Positions 33,250 to 44,042 are shown, counted from the first letter of the stretch. The stretch: DNA of 64,000 nucleotides from Apostichopus japonicus (GCF_037975245.1 NC_092571.1:26552564-26616563), one strand, 5' to 3'. Translations and numbers: made by a program. Notes: generated by a model from the sequence alone, not told the origin.

Positions 33250-34675
33250 GGGCGGGGCTTAATCATCAAAAACGGACCTTTTTACTAAAAGTAGGGGCGG
33301 CAGCTCAGTGTTGTTTTAAGAAAGAAAAATCATTTAAACATCAAATAAAGCAAATAAAAGCCATTAAATGTCATATACATGTAGTAAAATTCTTATTAAT
33401 ACCTACCTGTAAACAACAAATGGAAGTTTAAAATTTTAATAAAATATATAATACATAGGACCCTATCTTAGACGATACCACTGTTGAAAGACAGTTCTAT
33501 TCTATTCTCTTTCATAAAACATAAGTTTTGGAGCGTGTGCAAAACAGGTCTGTCAAAGTGTGTTTTCAGTCCAAATTGGCCCGATTTGGACATAAATCGG
33601 TGAAAAAGTCACAGAATGAGATACAATTCTGGAATAAAAATTGGTAACTTTTGTTGGTCTATATGATATATTCTTGCTCTGGAAATTCCAGAGAAAAAGA
33701 ACTTTGTTTGAAGACGCTGAAAAATTTTTAAGAGAAGAGAAAGTCCCACTTACTGTTACAATATCTCTATACATGTAATGTATTGAGATAACAAAAACAG
33801 ATTAAGAACACATTTCAACTAGACAGATGGAGTTGTAGGTTGCCTGTCCACCAGACTGTAATCAAAGATTTATCATAGTGCCGCTAGATTGATGACTCCT
33901 CATATGCCTCTTACTGTACACACATGGAGCCAGAACACATACATGTGCATCTGAAGACATCCATTTTTTGACAACATGATTTCTTGCAGCATGTTAGTAT
34001 AGAATGGTGGGCTCATAATTGACGCACTTAAGGATTTGATCAACGATGTCTATCAAGGAAAAATCCAAATCACTCAACTGTATGCGTTTTTCATATGTGT
34101 AGTTCCTCAGCAGTGTAATGATTTCAAAATAATTATTGTATGCTCCTACGCAACATACAATTAAGCAAAATTTGTACACAAAATGTGTGCGGAGTCAAGT
34201 TCTTTCATACCCCGAAATCTGTCGATAAGCTCACTGTAACTTTTGTGTACTGTCAGTATATAATGTATCCATTGACTCTGGATTCTGCTTGCTATGCTCT
34301 GAGCCTCTAAGTTCAGACAGGTCAGGTCCCATAGAGTAGTGGTATCATGTTGAGGTAATGTTGGTTATTTTTGGGGAGTTAGATTTCGAAATGCTAAAAA
34401 TATATGCAAAGCTGAGGGGAGGGTGTTAAAAGCTTTAAAAAACCCACAACTTGATCAACACATACCTGAAATGGATTCAATCTTATGGAATATGTATATA
34501 ACTCTGCTTCTCTGCAAAAAGTTTAGGTTGTCTGCTGTATCGTTGCTAGTAATATTTGAAGGTGCGTCAATTACGAAGATGCGTCAATTATGAAGCCTTT
34601 ACTATACACCTTCTGTAATAATACAACTAACGTGCGAGTATACTATGAGGGTATTCAATACATACCATAATGGAA
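33250..34675. other. Unassigned AT-rich sequence
   Basis: Minus-strand open frames at 33553-33774 and 33994-34179 lack splice or composition support. No element ends seen. Confidence 0.45.
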
Positions 34676-34747
34676 TACACAGGCACTGGTAACGTTATCT
34701 ACTGTAGGTGTATAGTATATAAACAGGCTCCCTGTTTATATTACGAG

Positions 34748-35368
34748 CAGCGTTACCAGTGGCACTTGCCAAAAAAATGCTAGATTTGCAAAAGTAAAAC
34801 CCCAGAAAACGCTAGATATAGATTTTCATGAACACATGTAATGTAGCCTATTACCTTCCATCAGAAGTTGCACTTATTCATATGATAGACAGTTTTATGA
34901 TTATTTTAACAAATTTCAGGTCATATTGGCTCAGAATCATAACAAAACAACTGTAGAATCAACAAAACTACAACTAATTCAGACGATATTTAACTGCAAG
35001 AAACGATTCTCGTCTCAATCAGCGGAGTAAGGCTGTGTATGTACATAAACTCACACAATATAGCCCAAAGTTCTGCTCCTCACATTTACTGCATGCAAAT
35101 ATGCGTCTCAGCTGTACCTACGTTCTGCATTATTCATAATAAATATATCGATCCCGATAACATTGTGTAAAAGTAACATATAAATACAGTAGGTTCAAGT
35201 GTGTTGCCAAGCGGTAATTTCACCTCGAATGTTTCGGATTCGTGCAATATTTTTGTGAACCATCAATTTCGGGCAAAAAACACTACCTTTGGCCAATTTT
35301 GAAAAAAACTTACAGAAATGTCTAAAAATGCTAAATCTAGTGTAAAAACACTAACGCTGGTAACACTG
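34748..35368. mobile_element. Non-autonomous hAT-like element, about 620 bp
   Basis: The left end CAGCGTTACCAGTGGCACTT and the inverse of the right end, CAGTGTTACCAGCGTTAGTG, are alike, and both continue into an AATGCTAGATTTGC / CACTAGATTTAGC subterminal match. The flanks ATTACGAG and GTTACAAG agree at six of eight positions, fitting an aged 8-bp duplication. Just outside the left end, GCACTGGTAACG (34683-34694) forms an additional inverted repeat with the terminus around a small AAACAGG...CCTGTTT palindrome. No coding capacity. Confidence 0.65.
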
Positions 35369-35369
35369 G

Positions 35370-36400
35370 TTACAAGTACCTGTGATGGAATTGGCCTATA
35401 TGTTGTTGACTGCCATTTTTGTTATGGCACAAAACTTCACACTATCTTCTTTTTGGCCTTGAAATGATAGATCTAGGATTTGAAACACTTCGTATATATA
35501 CACACGATGGTCTTATGCATATAGGCCCTATGTGAAAAATATGCAATTTTCAAATTTCCATGCAAAAAATTAGCTCACATATTTTCATTTTATTTGTTGA
35601 CAGTATTTTCAGTGCATATTCAGTTTCTTTTTGAGAACCCAGTGCAAAAAATTATTTTTTCCAGTCTTGAATGTCAATTAAATTCCTGGGATCGAAACGG
35701 CAGGCACTCTCACTTATAGCTGTAGGCTTTTCCCACTAGATAAGCAGTATGTTCAGTTGTTTTCTCTCTATGGACGCAGAACTTACGACTAGGCTTAACG
35801 TTATGCTTAGGCTAACGGATGGCGTACAGTATGTCAGGCTTCTGCATGCTACTCACCGAACGAAAAGTAGGCTACAATGTCAAGTGGGAAAACATAATTA
35901 GAAATGAAAACCAATCTCCCTTTGTCAGCTATTTTGATCTTTAGTTGCTTTGCTGGCTGGATACGTTGGTCAAGGAATCTACAGAGTGCACTGAAAGTTC
36001 AGCGGTGACAGAGTGCGCGTAGCTTTATATTTGACAACACAGGCCACAAATCTCTACGCCACAGGCTAAATCATATCTCATCAGAACCCGTGGCTATGTA
36101 TGTTGTCGACAGCGTAAGTATTGTGTGATATGGGAATCCCACATAATCACGGTAGCTTATATCGTACACTATTTAGGTATCCCAGAGCAAGACAGATTGA
36201 AAATAAATATATTTATTTTTATGTTTGTTCAATACTTTACGTTATAACTCAATGCGTTGATGTTCACAGCCTGTATGATGCACTGGTCCACGAGGTCTCC
36301 GTAGTTTCTAAAAATTTCTGCGGGTTCAACTGACCCCTTGAACCTGGAAAATATGCGACCAAATGTTGTTGCCATATCATACGTAAAGATTGTGGAAAAG
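35370..36400. other. Unassigned AT-rich sequence
   Basis: No gene recognised; the open frame at 36121-36333 has no support. Confidence 0.45.
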
Positions 36401-36412
36401 CTGTTCGATAGA

Positions 36413-36450
36413 CCAGGGAGCTGCTACTCTAACTAGTAGCAGCTCCCTGG
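36413..36450. repeat. Perfect 16-bp inverted repeat, 6-nt loop
   Basis: CCAGGGAGCTGCTACT (36413-36428) is followed by CTAACT and the exact inverse (36435-36450). ATAGACC flanks both sides as a direct repeat (36408 and 36451). Confidence 0.95.
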
Positions 36451-36550
36451 ATAGACCAAACCACGTGAGAACAGTACAACGACTAAATTTTACTATCAAA
36501 CATTTCAGATGTAGTATTCGAGTAAGCAAGCGATTCAATCATAGCATATG

Positions 36551-36606
36551 CATTTTTCCCATTCTATCTTCGGGGCAGTACTCCCGAAGATAGAATGGGA
36601 AAAATG
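36551..36606. repeat. Perfect 24-bp inverted repeat, 8-nt loop
   Basis: The arm 36551-36574 (CATTTTTCCCATTC... ending TCTTCGGG) is repeated exactly in inverse at 36583-36606, with loop GCAGTACT. It lies only 100 bp from the first perfect hairpin. The lack of mismatches points to recent origin or an assembly/read artefact, not an old element. Confidence 0.95.
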
Positions 36607-36706
36607 TAATTACTATACATTTTAAACTTCAGTGTATAATCAAGAAGAAGAAGAAAAACAAAACGAAGAAGGGAAAACAACTGCAGGCCGTGGTAGTAAT
36701 TGCAAG

Positions 36707-36853
36707 ATGGCCCAGGAAGCAGGGACTATCAGTGGGGATCGAGGCGACAAGAGGAACGGGAGGCGGAGGACAATGGGCTGGTACATATCGAAGGGGGCAA
36801 TTCGTGTGTGTGTAATGACAACGAAGGAATATAAACAGACAAGCTTTTCATAG
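36707..36853 (+). CDS. Candidate short ORF with ATGGCCC start
   Basis: GCAAGATGGCCCAGG gives a strong start context (A at -3, G at +4) and matches YY1-type initiator cores. The 48-codon frame begins MAQEAGTISGDRGDKRNGRR and is locally GC-rich up to about 36785, after which it becomes AT-rich before the stop. This suggests the coding part, if real, is an exon ending near GGGCTGGTACAT. Arginine and glycine dominate, and no family is recognised. The upstream GAAGAAGAAG repeat extends the frame but looks low-complexity. Confidence 0.25.
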   Translation: MAQEAGTISGDRGDKRNGRRRTMGWYISKGAIRVCVMTTKEYKQTSFS

Positions 36854-36859
36854 AAAAGA

Positions 36860-37495
36860 TGTTAAAATGATTGTATTTCAAAATATATAATATTAAGTCC
36901 CTTTTATGTCAGCGAATACCGGTTAACCGAATTCGAACCGATTTGCCTGATTTCTTGAAGGGGCCGAAAGCGTCGTAACGTTTATCAGTCCTATTAAATA
37001 TCATTTTATTATTATTTTTTATTGATTCCATACATACACAAATACACACATGGTAGAATGAATACCGTACACTATATTACACAGCTGATAAAGGTCACTA
37101 TTCGGAGAAGCCTTTCATCAGCACTCGCCGAACACTGCATGCATGCACTTTTTACTGAGGCTATATATATCGCCATCCGGAAACTGATCAATTTACGTAC
37201 ATATGCAAACTTAGTATGGTGCGTATACTTAACGTCTCCAATGTGAACAATTTTGTTCTTCGAATAGATGAATAACTTATCTAAAGACGGGCAAATACGG
37301 CTCATGACTCAGACTGGAGGTTCATATTGCGTTTATCTTGAATTTTAAGCATTCCATTGTCACAATTGCATATCAGCAACCAGAGATTGATGAACGAGAG
37401 ATTACCGTGGTAGAATTTATACTCGGCGAACCCTAATTAAAGAGTATAATTAACCGTTTCGTAAAAAATGACAAGTTTGTTGGCCCAAACATTTA
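36860..37495. other. Unassigned sequence
   Basis: No gene recognised; overlapping open frames on both strands at 37022-37305 are unsupported. Confidence 0.4.
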
Positions 37496-37501
37496 TACAT
37501 G

Positions 37502-37840
37502 CAAGCTACACCTTTTTTATTCATATTTTAAATGAAACCATGTCTGGCACGTGACGTCAGACAATAACAAACCGCCTGCAGTTTCGTTCATTGTAAAGGT
37601 ACATTGATGTACTCTGCCTCTATACTACTAGATGTAAATCAGTCTATTAGAGTAGGCGGTCTTTTCGAGAAAAAAAAACAAAAAAAAAACACAATTTTGT
37701 TATCTCAGACAAATTGTGCCTGCAAACCACACCTTTCTTATTCATGTTGTAAACCAACCAATCAGATCATCTCCATCAGACGATAATATATACTGCATGT
37801 TTCGCTCGTAATACGTATACATTGATGTACCATACAACGA
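37502..37840. repeat. Diverged tandem duplication, about 220 bp, with CRE/E-box
   Basis: CAAGCTACACCTTTTTTATT (37502) recurs as CAAACCACACCTTTCTTATT (37726), and TTCGTTCATTGTAAAGGTAC with CATTGATGTAC (37582) recurs as TTCGCTCGTAATACGTATAC with CATTGATGTAC (37800). The first copy contains CACGTGACGTCA (37548-37559), an overlapping E-box and cAMP-response-type site. The second has CCAACCAATCAGATC instead. Confidence 0.6.
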
Positions 37841-38332
37841 GTTGTAGCTGAACAAAGCATACTACATACCGTGTACTGATACAGTATTGAATATCTGACC
37901 TTGCACTGTTGTGGTGGTTTTAGTCCCGACTTCCTTGTTTATGTTGTACTGCATCGAAGAGTATGGAAGCCGGTAATTCATGACAAATACTAAACAGGTT
38001 TTCATTGTTTTATTATTGTAGACTTTATTATTATCATCGTGTAAACTTAGTATATTATGTGTGTGTTTGTTTGTTGTATATTATGATATAAATCTATATT
38101 ATTACAATATAAGATCACATTATCATCATCAGTTTGGTCCTTTTGGTGTTCCATACACATGCAGCTGTGTCGTGTCGAAGTTAAAATGTTCAGCACATAG
38201 ATCAACAATAAGTCTACTAACTGGCGTCGCAATACGTCGCACACGTTCTTATCCACACATTCAATAAAGCTATTAATTATTCTTTTCGTTCATATGCATT
38301 TTCAGTTTCAGTTTCGACCTTATTCTGGATGT

Positions 38333-38630
38333 TACATATTGTGCTTTCTGCATAGCGCGTTTCACACAGCATTACCAAGGACTCAAAAGGTGATCATTGG
38401 TAAGTATGAAAGATAGTCTAGGCTATGTTATATACATTGTGCTTTCTGCATAGCGCGTTTCACACAGCATTACCAAGGACTCAAAAGGTGATCATTGGTA
38501 AGTATGAAAGATAGTCTAGGCTATGTATATACATTGTGCTTTCTGCATAGCGCGTTTCACACAGCATTACCAAGGACTCAAAAGGTGATCATTGGTAGGT
38601 ATGAAAGATAGTCTAGGCTATGTAAGGACC
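38333..38630 (+). repeat. Triplicated ~97-bp cassette with a 30-nt exon-like core
   Basis: Three near-identical units. In each, GTGCTTTCTGCATAGCGCG and TTTCACACAG precede a 30-nt segment (38370-38399, 38468-38497, 38565-38594; starts CATTACCAAGG, ends GATCATTG). GTAAGTATG follows, a consensus donor (GTAGGTATG in the third). Two of three frames through the 30-nt core are open, but the boundary frame has TGA. Spacing between cores is 98 and 97 bp, so introns would be about 67 nt. This may be a tandem micro-exon or a simple minisatellite with splice-like ends. Confidence 0.8.
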
Positions 38631-38810
38631 GTCTAAGATATATGAATCAACCGAAGCGATATTAATCGTCTAGAAAACAGCTACTATTCTATATTAACAG
38701 TCTAGTCAATCTGTGAAAACAAGAATGTGTTTGGCGGTAAATAATACACATATTCCTTGTGAGAAACATATTGCAAATATGTCATTAATTCATAGAGGTT
38801 GCAGAACAAA

Positions 38811-38918
38811 ATGGCGGCTACTGCCTGCGCTACATCGCTGACGAAAGTAGTAGGAGTTGTTTTCACTGGCATACATAAAATAATAAATGACATAACTATA
38901 CAGAATTTCCAGAAATGA
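38811..38918 (+). CDS. Candidate small ORF, MAATACATSL start
   Basis: ACAAAATGGCGGCTACTGCC opens 35 codons beginning MAATACATSLTKVVGVVFTG, with A at -3 and G at +4 and a YY1-type ATGGCGGC. The N-terminus (alanine, threonine, a lysine, no acids) would suit a mitochondrial targeting end. A possible donor GTAGTAGG lies after ACGAAA. No further exon found. A minus-strand frame overlaps it completely. Confidence 0.25.
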   Translation: MAATACATSLTKVVGVVFTGIHKIINDITIQNFQK

Positions 38919-38924
38919 ACTTAT

Positions 38925-39785
38925 TCCCGGCATGATGCTAGGTAATCATTTTAGTGAAAGATTTTCCGCATGACTTCCACGTATGGTGTCCTGTCCAATT
39001 GTCATTTAGCAAAATAATTATCATCAGGCTATCGGTTCCAATTAGAGGGCATGTGAAGACATGGAGGATAGACAGGACAGGGAAACTGAAATAAAGGGAG
39101 TATTTTTTGTCATAAGATAATTATAAATGGATAGGAGCCACACCTGCACCCCTCCCCTCCCCACGTATAAATCAATGCTTTGCTCGAGTCATACTCAGAG
39201 TAACGGGACTGACTTGCGGTAATTTTACCAATTAAAATAACAGTTGTGAGCTAATCACTTGAATCCTGTCGATAAAATGTCGATGACTTGAGTCGAAGAC
39301 TTAAATGAAGACTTCGGCGACACGTCAGAACGGAACTCTTTCCCTTCCCTTCTGATCGTGGGCAGAATTCTGCACGATTGACGAGTCAGTTGCTACAGAT
39401 AAAGGCAACGCTCTAAGAAATGATTAGTACTTACTTCCCAAATAGAAGTGCATTGTTCTCAACAATTGGGGGAACATAGCACTTAAAACATTTTTAGGTT
39501 TTTATCTCATATGGGTTTAGCACTTTCTTTCCTTAAAGTCTCAATGTGTTTTTGCTAAATTTTAACTTCGCTCTTTCCAGCCTACTGCCCTAAAAGCTCA
39601 GTGAAAATAACACCGTTCTATGCAATTCTCATATTAATAATCATTATTTTTATTGAGTTATCTGGCGTTAAACATTTTGAGCTGAATAAAGTTCGCCAGA
39701 TTTCTTAACGAGTCCGTAGATTCTACAAACTTCACTTAAAATTTGCAAGCCCCGCCTAACAGATCATGCGCCAATCAAATCTCTC
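38925..39785. other. Unassigned sequence
   Basis: No gene or known repeat recognised between the small ORF and the retrotransposon tail. Confidence 0.4.
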
Positions 39786-39787
39786 TG

Positions 39788-41977
39788 ATTTCATTTTCAT
39801 TTCATTTCATTTCAATTATTTGTTTTTTCTCAATATACGGTACATTGTATGTCATACAAACGTTTACAGATATGAAATTGAGTATAAAGAGAAAGGAAGT
39901 GATCTAAACATGAAAGGCTTATCGAGTAGGGCCACTCCCTAAAGTGTTAACGATATAAACAAACAAAGATTTCTAAAAAGTATTATGGATCAATAATCAC
40001 TTATGTAAACCTCGCTTAATTGACGTTTAAAGGAACGTGGTGACTGAGAATCATTTTGTATATGATCATGATGATTAAGTAGATAATTCCAGCAAGTGTT
40101 TGCCCGATAAAGTATACTCTGTTTACCCAGGTTACTATGGGGAAAAAGTCTATGTATGTGACCAGCCTGTCTTGTATTATAATCATGGATTTCCTTATTA
40201 ACAGTGAATAAAGTTTTACATGTGGGCGGATTATATCCATTAATAGAGCGATAAGCGAATGTAGCAAGATGAACTTTCACAAGGTCCGATAATTTCAGTA
40301 GCTTAAGTGAGGCAAATAATTTACTAGTATGATCGTTATAGTCGGCAGAAGATATATGTCGAATAGCCCTTTTTTGAAGTACAAAAAGTTTCTTAATGTT
40401 ATAAGCAGCCATGCCAGACCAAACTGTAATGCAATAAGTAAGGTGAGGATAAATTAAAGTAAAATATAAAGAACGAAGAATATGTTTTGGTAATTAGTGC
40501 TTCAATTTGGAAAGAATCCCAACGCCACGAGAAATATTTGTTGATATTGTATTTATGTGATGACGCCATGTCAGACCAGAATCAATAGTTACCCCTAGAA
40601 AAGTGGTAAAACACACTTTTTTAGACTACTACCATGCATCTGTATGTCAGACAGAATATTCCTATTCCTACCTTCATTGAAAACAACATATTTTGTCTTA
40701 CCTACATTTAAAGAGAGTTTGTAAGCTGAAAACCAAGCATGAAATTCATCAAGCACATGACAAATTCTAGCCCTCATTTCCACAGGATCCAAGCCAGAGA
40801 AAAAAATCTTAGTATCATCAGCGAATGATATGATAGTACAATTATCTGACACATGACAAATATCATTTACAGATATTATAAAAAGCAAGGGCTCCAATAT
40901 AGATCCTTGTGGAACCCCACAAACAACATTCATGCAATCAGAATCCGTAGAAGACAATTTGTAAATTGTTTTCTGTTTGATAAATAGCTTCTAATCCAGT
41001 CTAGTCCTGTGCCTCTTATGCCATAATGTGACAATTTCATAAACAAAATACGGTGATCAATTGTATTAAACTCTTTGGACAAGTCCAAGAATACACCGAC
41101 GGAAATCCTTTTATTATCTATGGTATCATACAATACCTCCAAGGCCTCAGTCAAAGCAAGTTCGGTTGAGTGTCCTGGCCGATACCCATATTGACTTTTG
41201 AACATAATATCATGTTTACTGATAAAATTATAAATACGATTATGAACTATTCTTTCAAAGATTTTAGAGAAGCCTGTTAGTACAGAAACTGGGCGATAAT
41301 TACCTATAGCATCGTGATCCCCTTCTTTGTAAACACGGATAGCCTTAGCAATTTTTATATGATCTGGGACAGTACCAGTTGCCAAGGATAAATTTATAAT
41401 GTGAGTAAGAGGGTGAACAACGTAATGTAACACCTTTCTTAGTATTGAAGGCTTTATGCCATCGATTGGCGACAGATTTATCTGGTTTCAGACAAGCAAG
41501 TGCAACTTTAAATACTTCACTCTCATTGGAAGGAGACATATAAAGGGTTGAAGAATTTTAATTTCTTAAGTAATGATTTGGATTAGTGTCACTATGAATA
41601 TCTGACGCTAAGGTGGGCCAAACATTTATAAAGAAATCATTGAATGCGTTTGTAATCTGCTTAGGATCATTGGTTTTACCGTTGCCGACTTTCATCGTGT
41701 CGGGAATAGACGACTTACTTTTTCTATTATGTAATACATCATTGATTATTGCCCAAGTACGTTTAGAATTGCCACTGCAACTATTGAACTTATCAGAATA
41801 ATACCGAGTTTTCGAAATACGAATAATGTGGGTCAATTTATTACGGTAAGTACGAAACTTGTCGGAATATAAATATATGGATTTGTTTACGACCGTATAG
41901 TCATATGACTTACGAGTAGACGATACGAGTATAACATTTGTGGTCGCAATGATTTTACGGTGTATCGTTCGCGCCAT
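39788..41977 (-). mobile_element. 5'-truncated, frameshifted non-LTR retrotransposon (reverse transcriptase)
   Basis: Minus-strand fragments in order encode: a linker with YRNKLTHIIRISKTRYYSDK (41977-41558); SEVFKVALACLKPDKSV (41539 onward); the reverse-transcriptase fingers/palm with GNYRPVSVLTGFSKIFERIV, YGYRPGHSTELALTEAL and FLDLSKEFNTIDHR (41433-40930); then CGVPQGSILEPLLFI and the catalytic FADD motif at 40814-40825; and a C-terminal region with QKRAIRHIS (40412-39990). At least three frameshifts separate these pieces, and an aspartate of the first palm motif reads KEFNTIDH (usually KAFDTIDH). No endonuclease domain is present, so the copy is 5' truncated. The 3' end is an ATGAA-rich tail (39788-39825). 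The style is CR1/jockey-like, and the exact clade is not decided. Inactive. Confidence 0.95.
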
Positions 41978-41979
41978 AA

Positions 41980-42470
41980 GGGTAACAGAAAAAAATTCTT
42001 TCTTTAGATTGGCGACAGATTTTCTCCGTTAAACCCACCTGGTCAAAGTGCATTCAGAATATGAAACATGAATATGCGTCGAAAGTTTGTTTTCCGCAAT
42101 TCAGCAGTAAACACGTATATATTTTAACCATTGGGTAATAGTTTCTTCAGTTATAAGGTAAAGCACAAAGGTGCTTGAAATGTAGCACTTTCGTTCCTAG
42201 TGTTGTTTTTTAATGGTTGCTGCTTGGTATTTTATTAGTACAGTAAATTTATCGCTGCAGGACAAAAAGTATAACACGTCGTAAAACGTTGCAAAGTAGC
42301 GACTGTACGTGATCTGTTTGTTCTTTATTCCGCGCAACAACTAGTCTATATCCTGCTTGCATCACTTTCATGCATCATGATCGTGATCAATCTTGGTCAT
42401 ATTGACCTTTCATACACATACAGTGTAGTGTCGAATCTAAAATTTCGTTTCGAGTGCATAAACTGCCGTG
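41980..42470. other. Unassigned sequence
   Basis: Flank of the retrotransposon; no clear target duplication found. A CACGTCGTAAAACGTTGCAA motif at 42276 resembles the tandem unit that follows. Confidence 0.4.
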
Positions 42471-42778
42471 ACGTCGCAAAACGTCGCAATGGAAACTTGA
42501 TCTCTATGTCGTGTTTTCTCTCATAAGAACCAAGCTATAGTTCATGATTCGTTCATTGTTTGTTCATATGTGTATATAGTTAGTCCAAAATACCTCCAGG
42601 ATTTCTCCCGATTGCGCAATGAAACGTCGCAAAACGTCGCAATGGAAACTTGATCTCTGTGTCGTGTTTTCTCTCATAAGAACCAAGGTATAGTTCATGA
42701 TTCGTTCATTGTATGTTCATATTTGTATATAGTTAGTCCAAAATACCTCCAGGATTTCTCCCGATTGCGCAATGAAAC
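42471..42778. repeat. Tandem duplication, 153 bp, ACGTCGCA motif
   Basis: Units start at ACGTCGCAAAACGTCGCAAT (42471 and 42624) and continue through TGATCTCT, GTCGTGTTTTCTCTCATAAG, CCTCCAGGATTTCTCCCG and TTGCGCAATGAAAC. The copies differ at only a few positions. The CG-dense motif recurs degenerately at 42276 and 42812 (GCGACGCAAAGCGTCTC). Confidence 0.9.
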
Positions 42779-42849
42779 TGACTGTGTATGCTAATATCCA
42801 CTTCATCAAAGCGACGCAAAGCGTCTCAAATTGTTGCTACACTCTAAAA

Positions 42850-43445
42850 ACAACCTGGTGAAATTTTCACCAGGAATTGCGTTTATATGCTACCCTCCAC
42901 ATCCTGGTTGTTTTTACCAAGTTGCCTGGTGAATGAGATCTTAACAAAATCCTGGTAGATATAACCAGGAAAGCCTGGTTAAATTTCGTGGTGAAAATTT
43001 GACACTGTCCTGGTTAATATCAATGGGTAGGCCTATTCACCTCATTCCTGGTGATATTAACCAACATTTCCTGGTTGATGCTAATACTATCCTGGTTAAT
43101 ATCATGAAATATTGCACCTCTTTCCTGGTTAAATTAACCAACATTTCCTGGTTGGTGATAAAACTATCCTGGTTAATATCATAAAATATTTCACCTCTTT
43201 CCTGGTCAAATTTACCAACATTTCCTGGTTGATACTAATACTATCCTGGTTAATATCATGAAATATTTCACCTCTTTCCTGGTCAAATTTACCTCACTTT
43301 TTCTGGTTGGCGTAATACTATCCCTACTATTCCACCCCTTTCTGGTTAAATTAAACAACATTTCCTGGTTGATGTCACCATTATCCTGGTTAATATTAAA
43401 CTGATTTTCCACCTCATTCCTGGTTAAATCACCCCTTTCCTTGTT
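42850..43445. repeat. CCTGG-dense minisatellite
   Basis: About 20 CCTGG/CCAGG words in 600 bp. The array opens with a perfect palindrome (arms CCTGGTGAAA at 42854 and TTTCACCAGG) and settles into a unit of roughly 80 bp. Its parts are CTATCCTGGTTAATATCATG, AAATATTTCACCTCTTTCC, TGGTCAAATTTACCAACA and TTTCCTGGTTGATACTAATA. The spacing between CCTGG words is about 25-30 bp. Open frames on both strands follow the repeat and are not genes. Confidence 0.9.
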
Positions 43446-43800
43446 AATACTATTGGGTATGCCACCTTATTCTCCATTTCAGTTGCAATGCATTCAAGTC
43501 GAGAAAAAGCAAAAAATAAATTATAAAACAACATCATCAATGCTACTGATAGCTAACTTTATTTGCATCTCCATTACTTTTGAATTTTGAGTACTAAGTG
43601 AACTTTCGCAATTTAGTTAAATTAATTCCTCAAATATTTATACAATGTATTAATATAAGAAATGCAATACTGAAATCAAAATTTTGAGGACGTATTTACA
43701 GCATAACCATCGTCACATGCTGAAGCTCTGATTGCTCGACATCAACTGTGAAATGTAACAGGGATACCAAGACCTTGATCAGTGTCAGTAGCATCTTTTC
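43446..43800. other. Unassigned sequence
   Basis: AT-rich spacer between the minisatellite and the MITE; nothing recognised. Confidence 0.4.
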
Positions 43801-43801
43801 T

Positions 43802-44042
43802 TTAAAGGTATGCTGTTTTAGCCCCAAATATGCTAGATATTCAAAAAGGGTCACCTTTGGTCAGAATTCTTAAACTGTTTTTATTACAATCTTTGAGGAA
43901 ATTTTCCCATTCAGTCATCTTGTGTGTTCCTTAAAAATGTCTGAGAACAATTGGAGAGTAAAGACCTCCAGGAAGGTACTTTTTGAAAACTTCTTGCCAT
44001 TATAGCGTGCTATAATTTGGGGCTTATACTGACTACCATTAA
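43802..44042 (-). mobile_element. TTAA-flanked MITE, inverted full copy
   Basis: The inverse of the element at 30074: TTAA at 43802-43805 and 44039-44042 bracket AGGTATGCTGTTTTAGCCCC ... GGGGCTTATACTGACTACCA. Internal AGTCATCTTGTGTGTTCCTT and AAGACCTCCAGGAAGGTACT match the other copies in reverse. Confidence 0.75.

Noticed and set aside
42999-43412. Open frames over the CCTGG array on both strands
   Set aside because: Both follow the minisatellite period; amino-acid repeats are a by-product.
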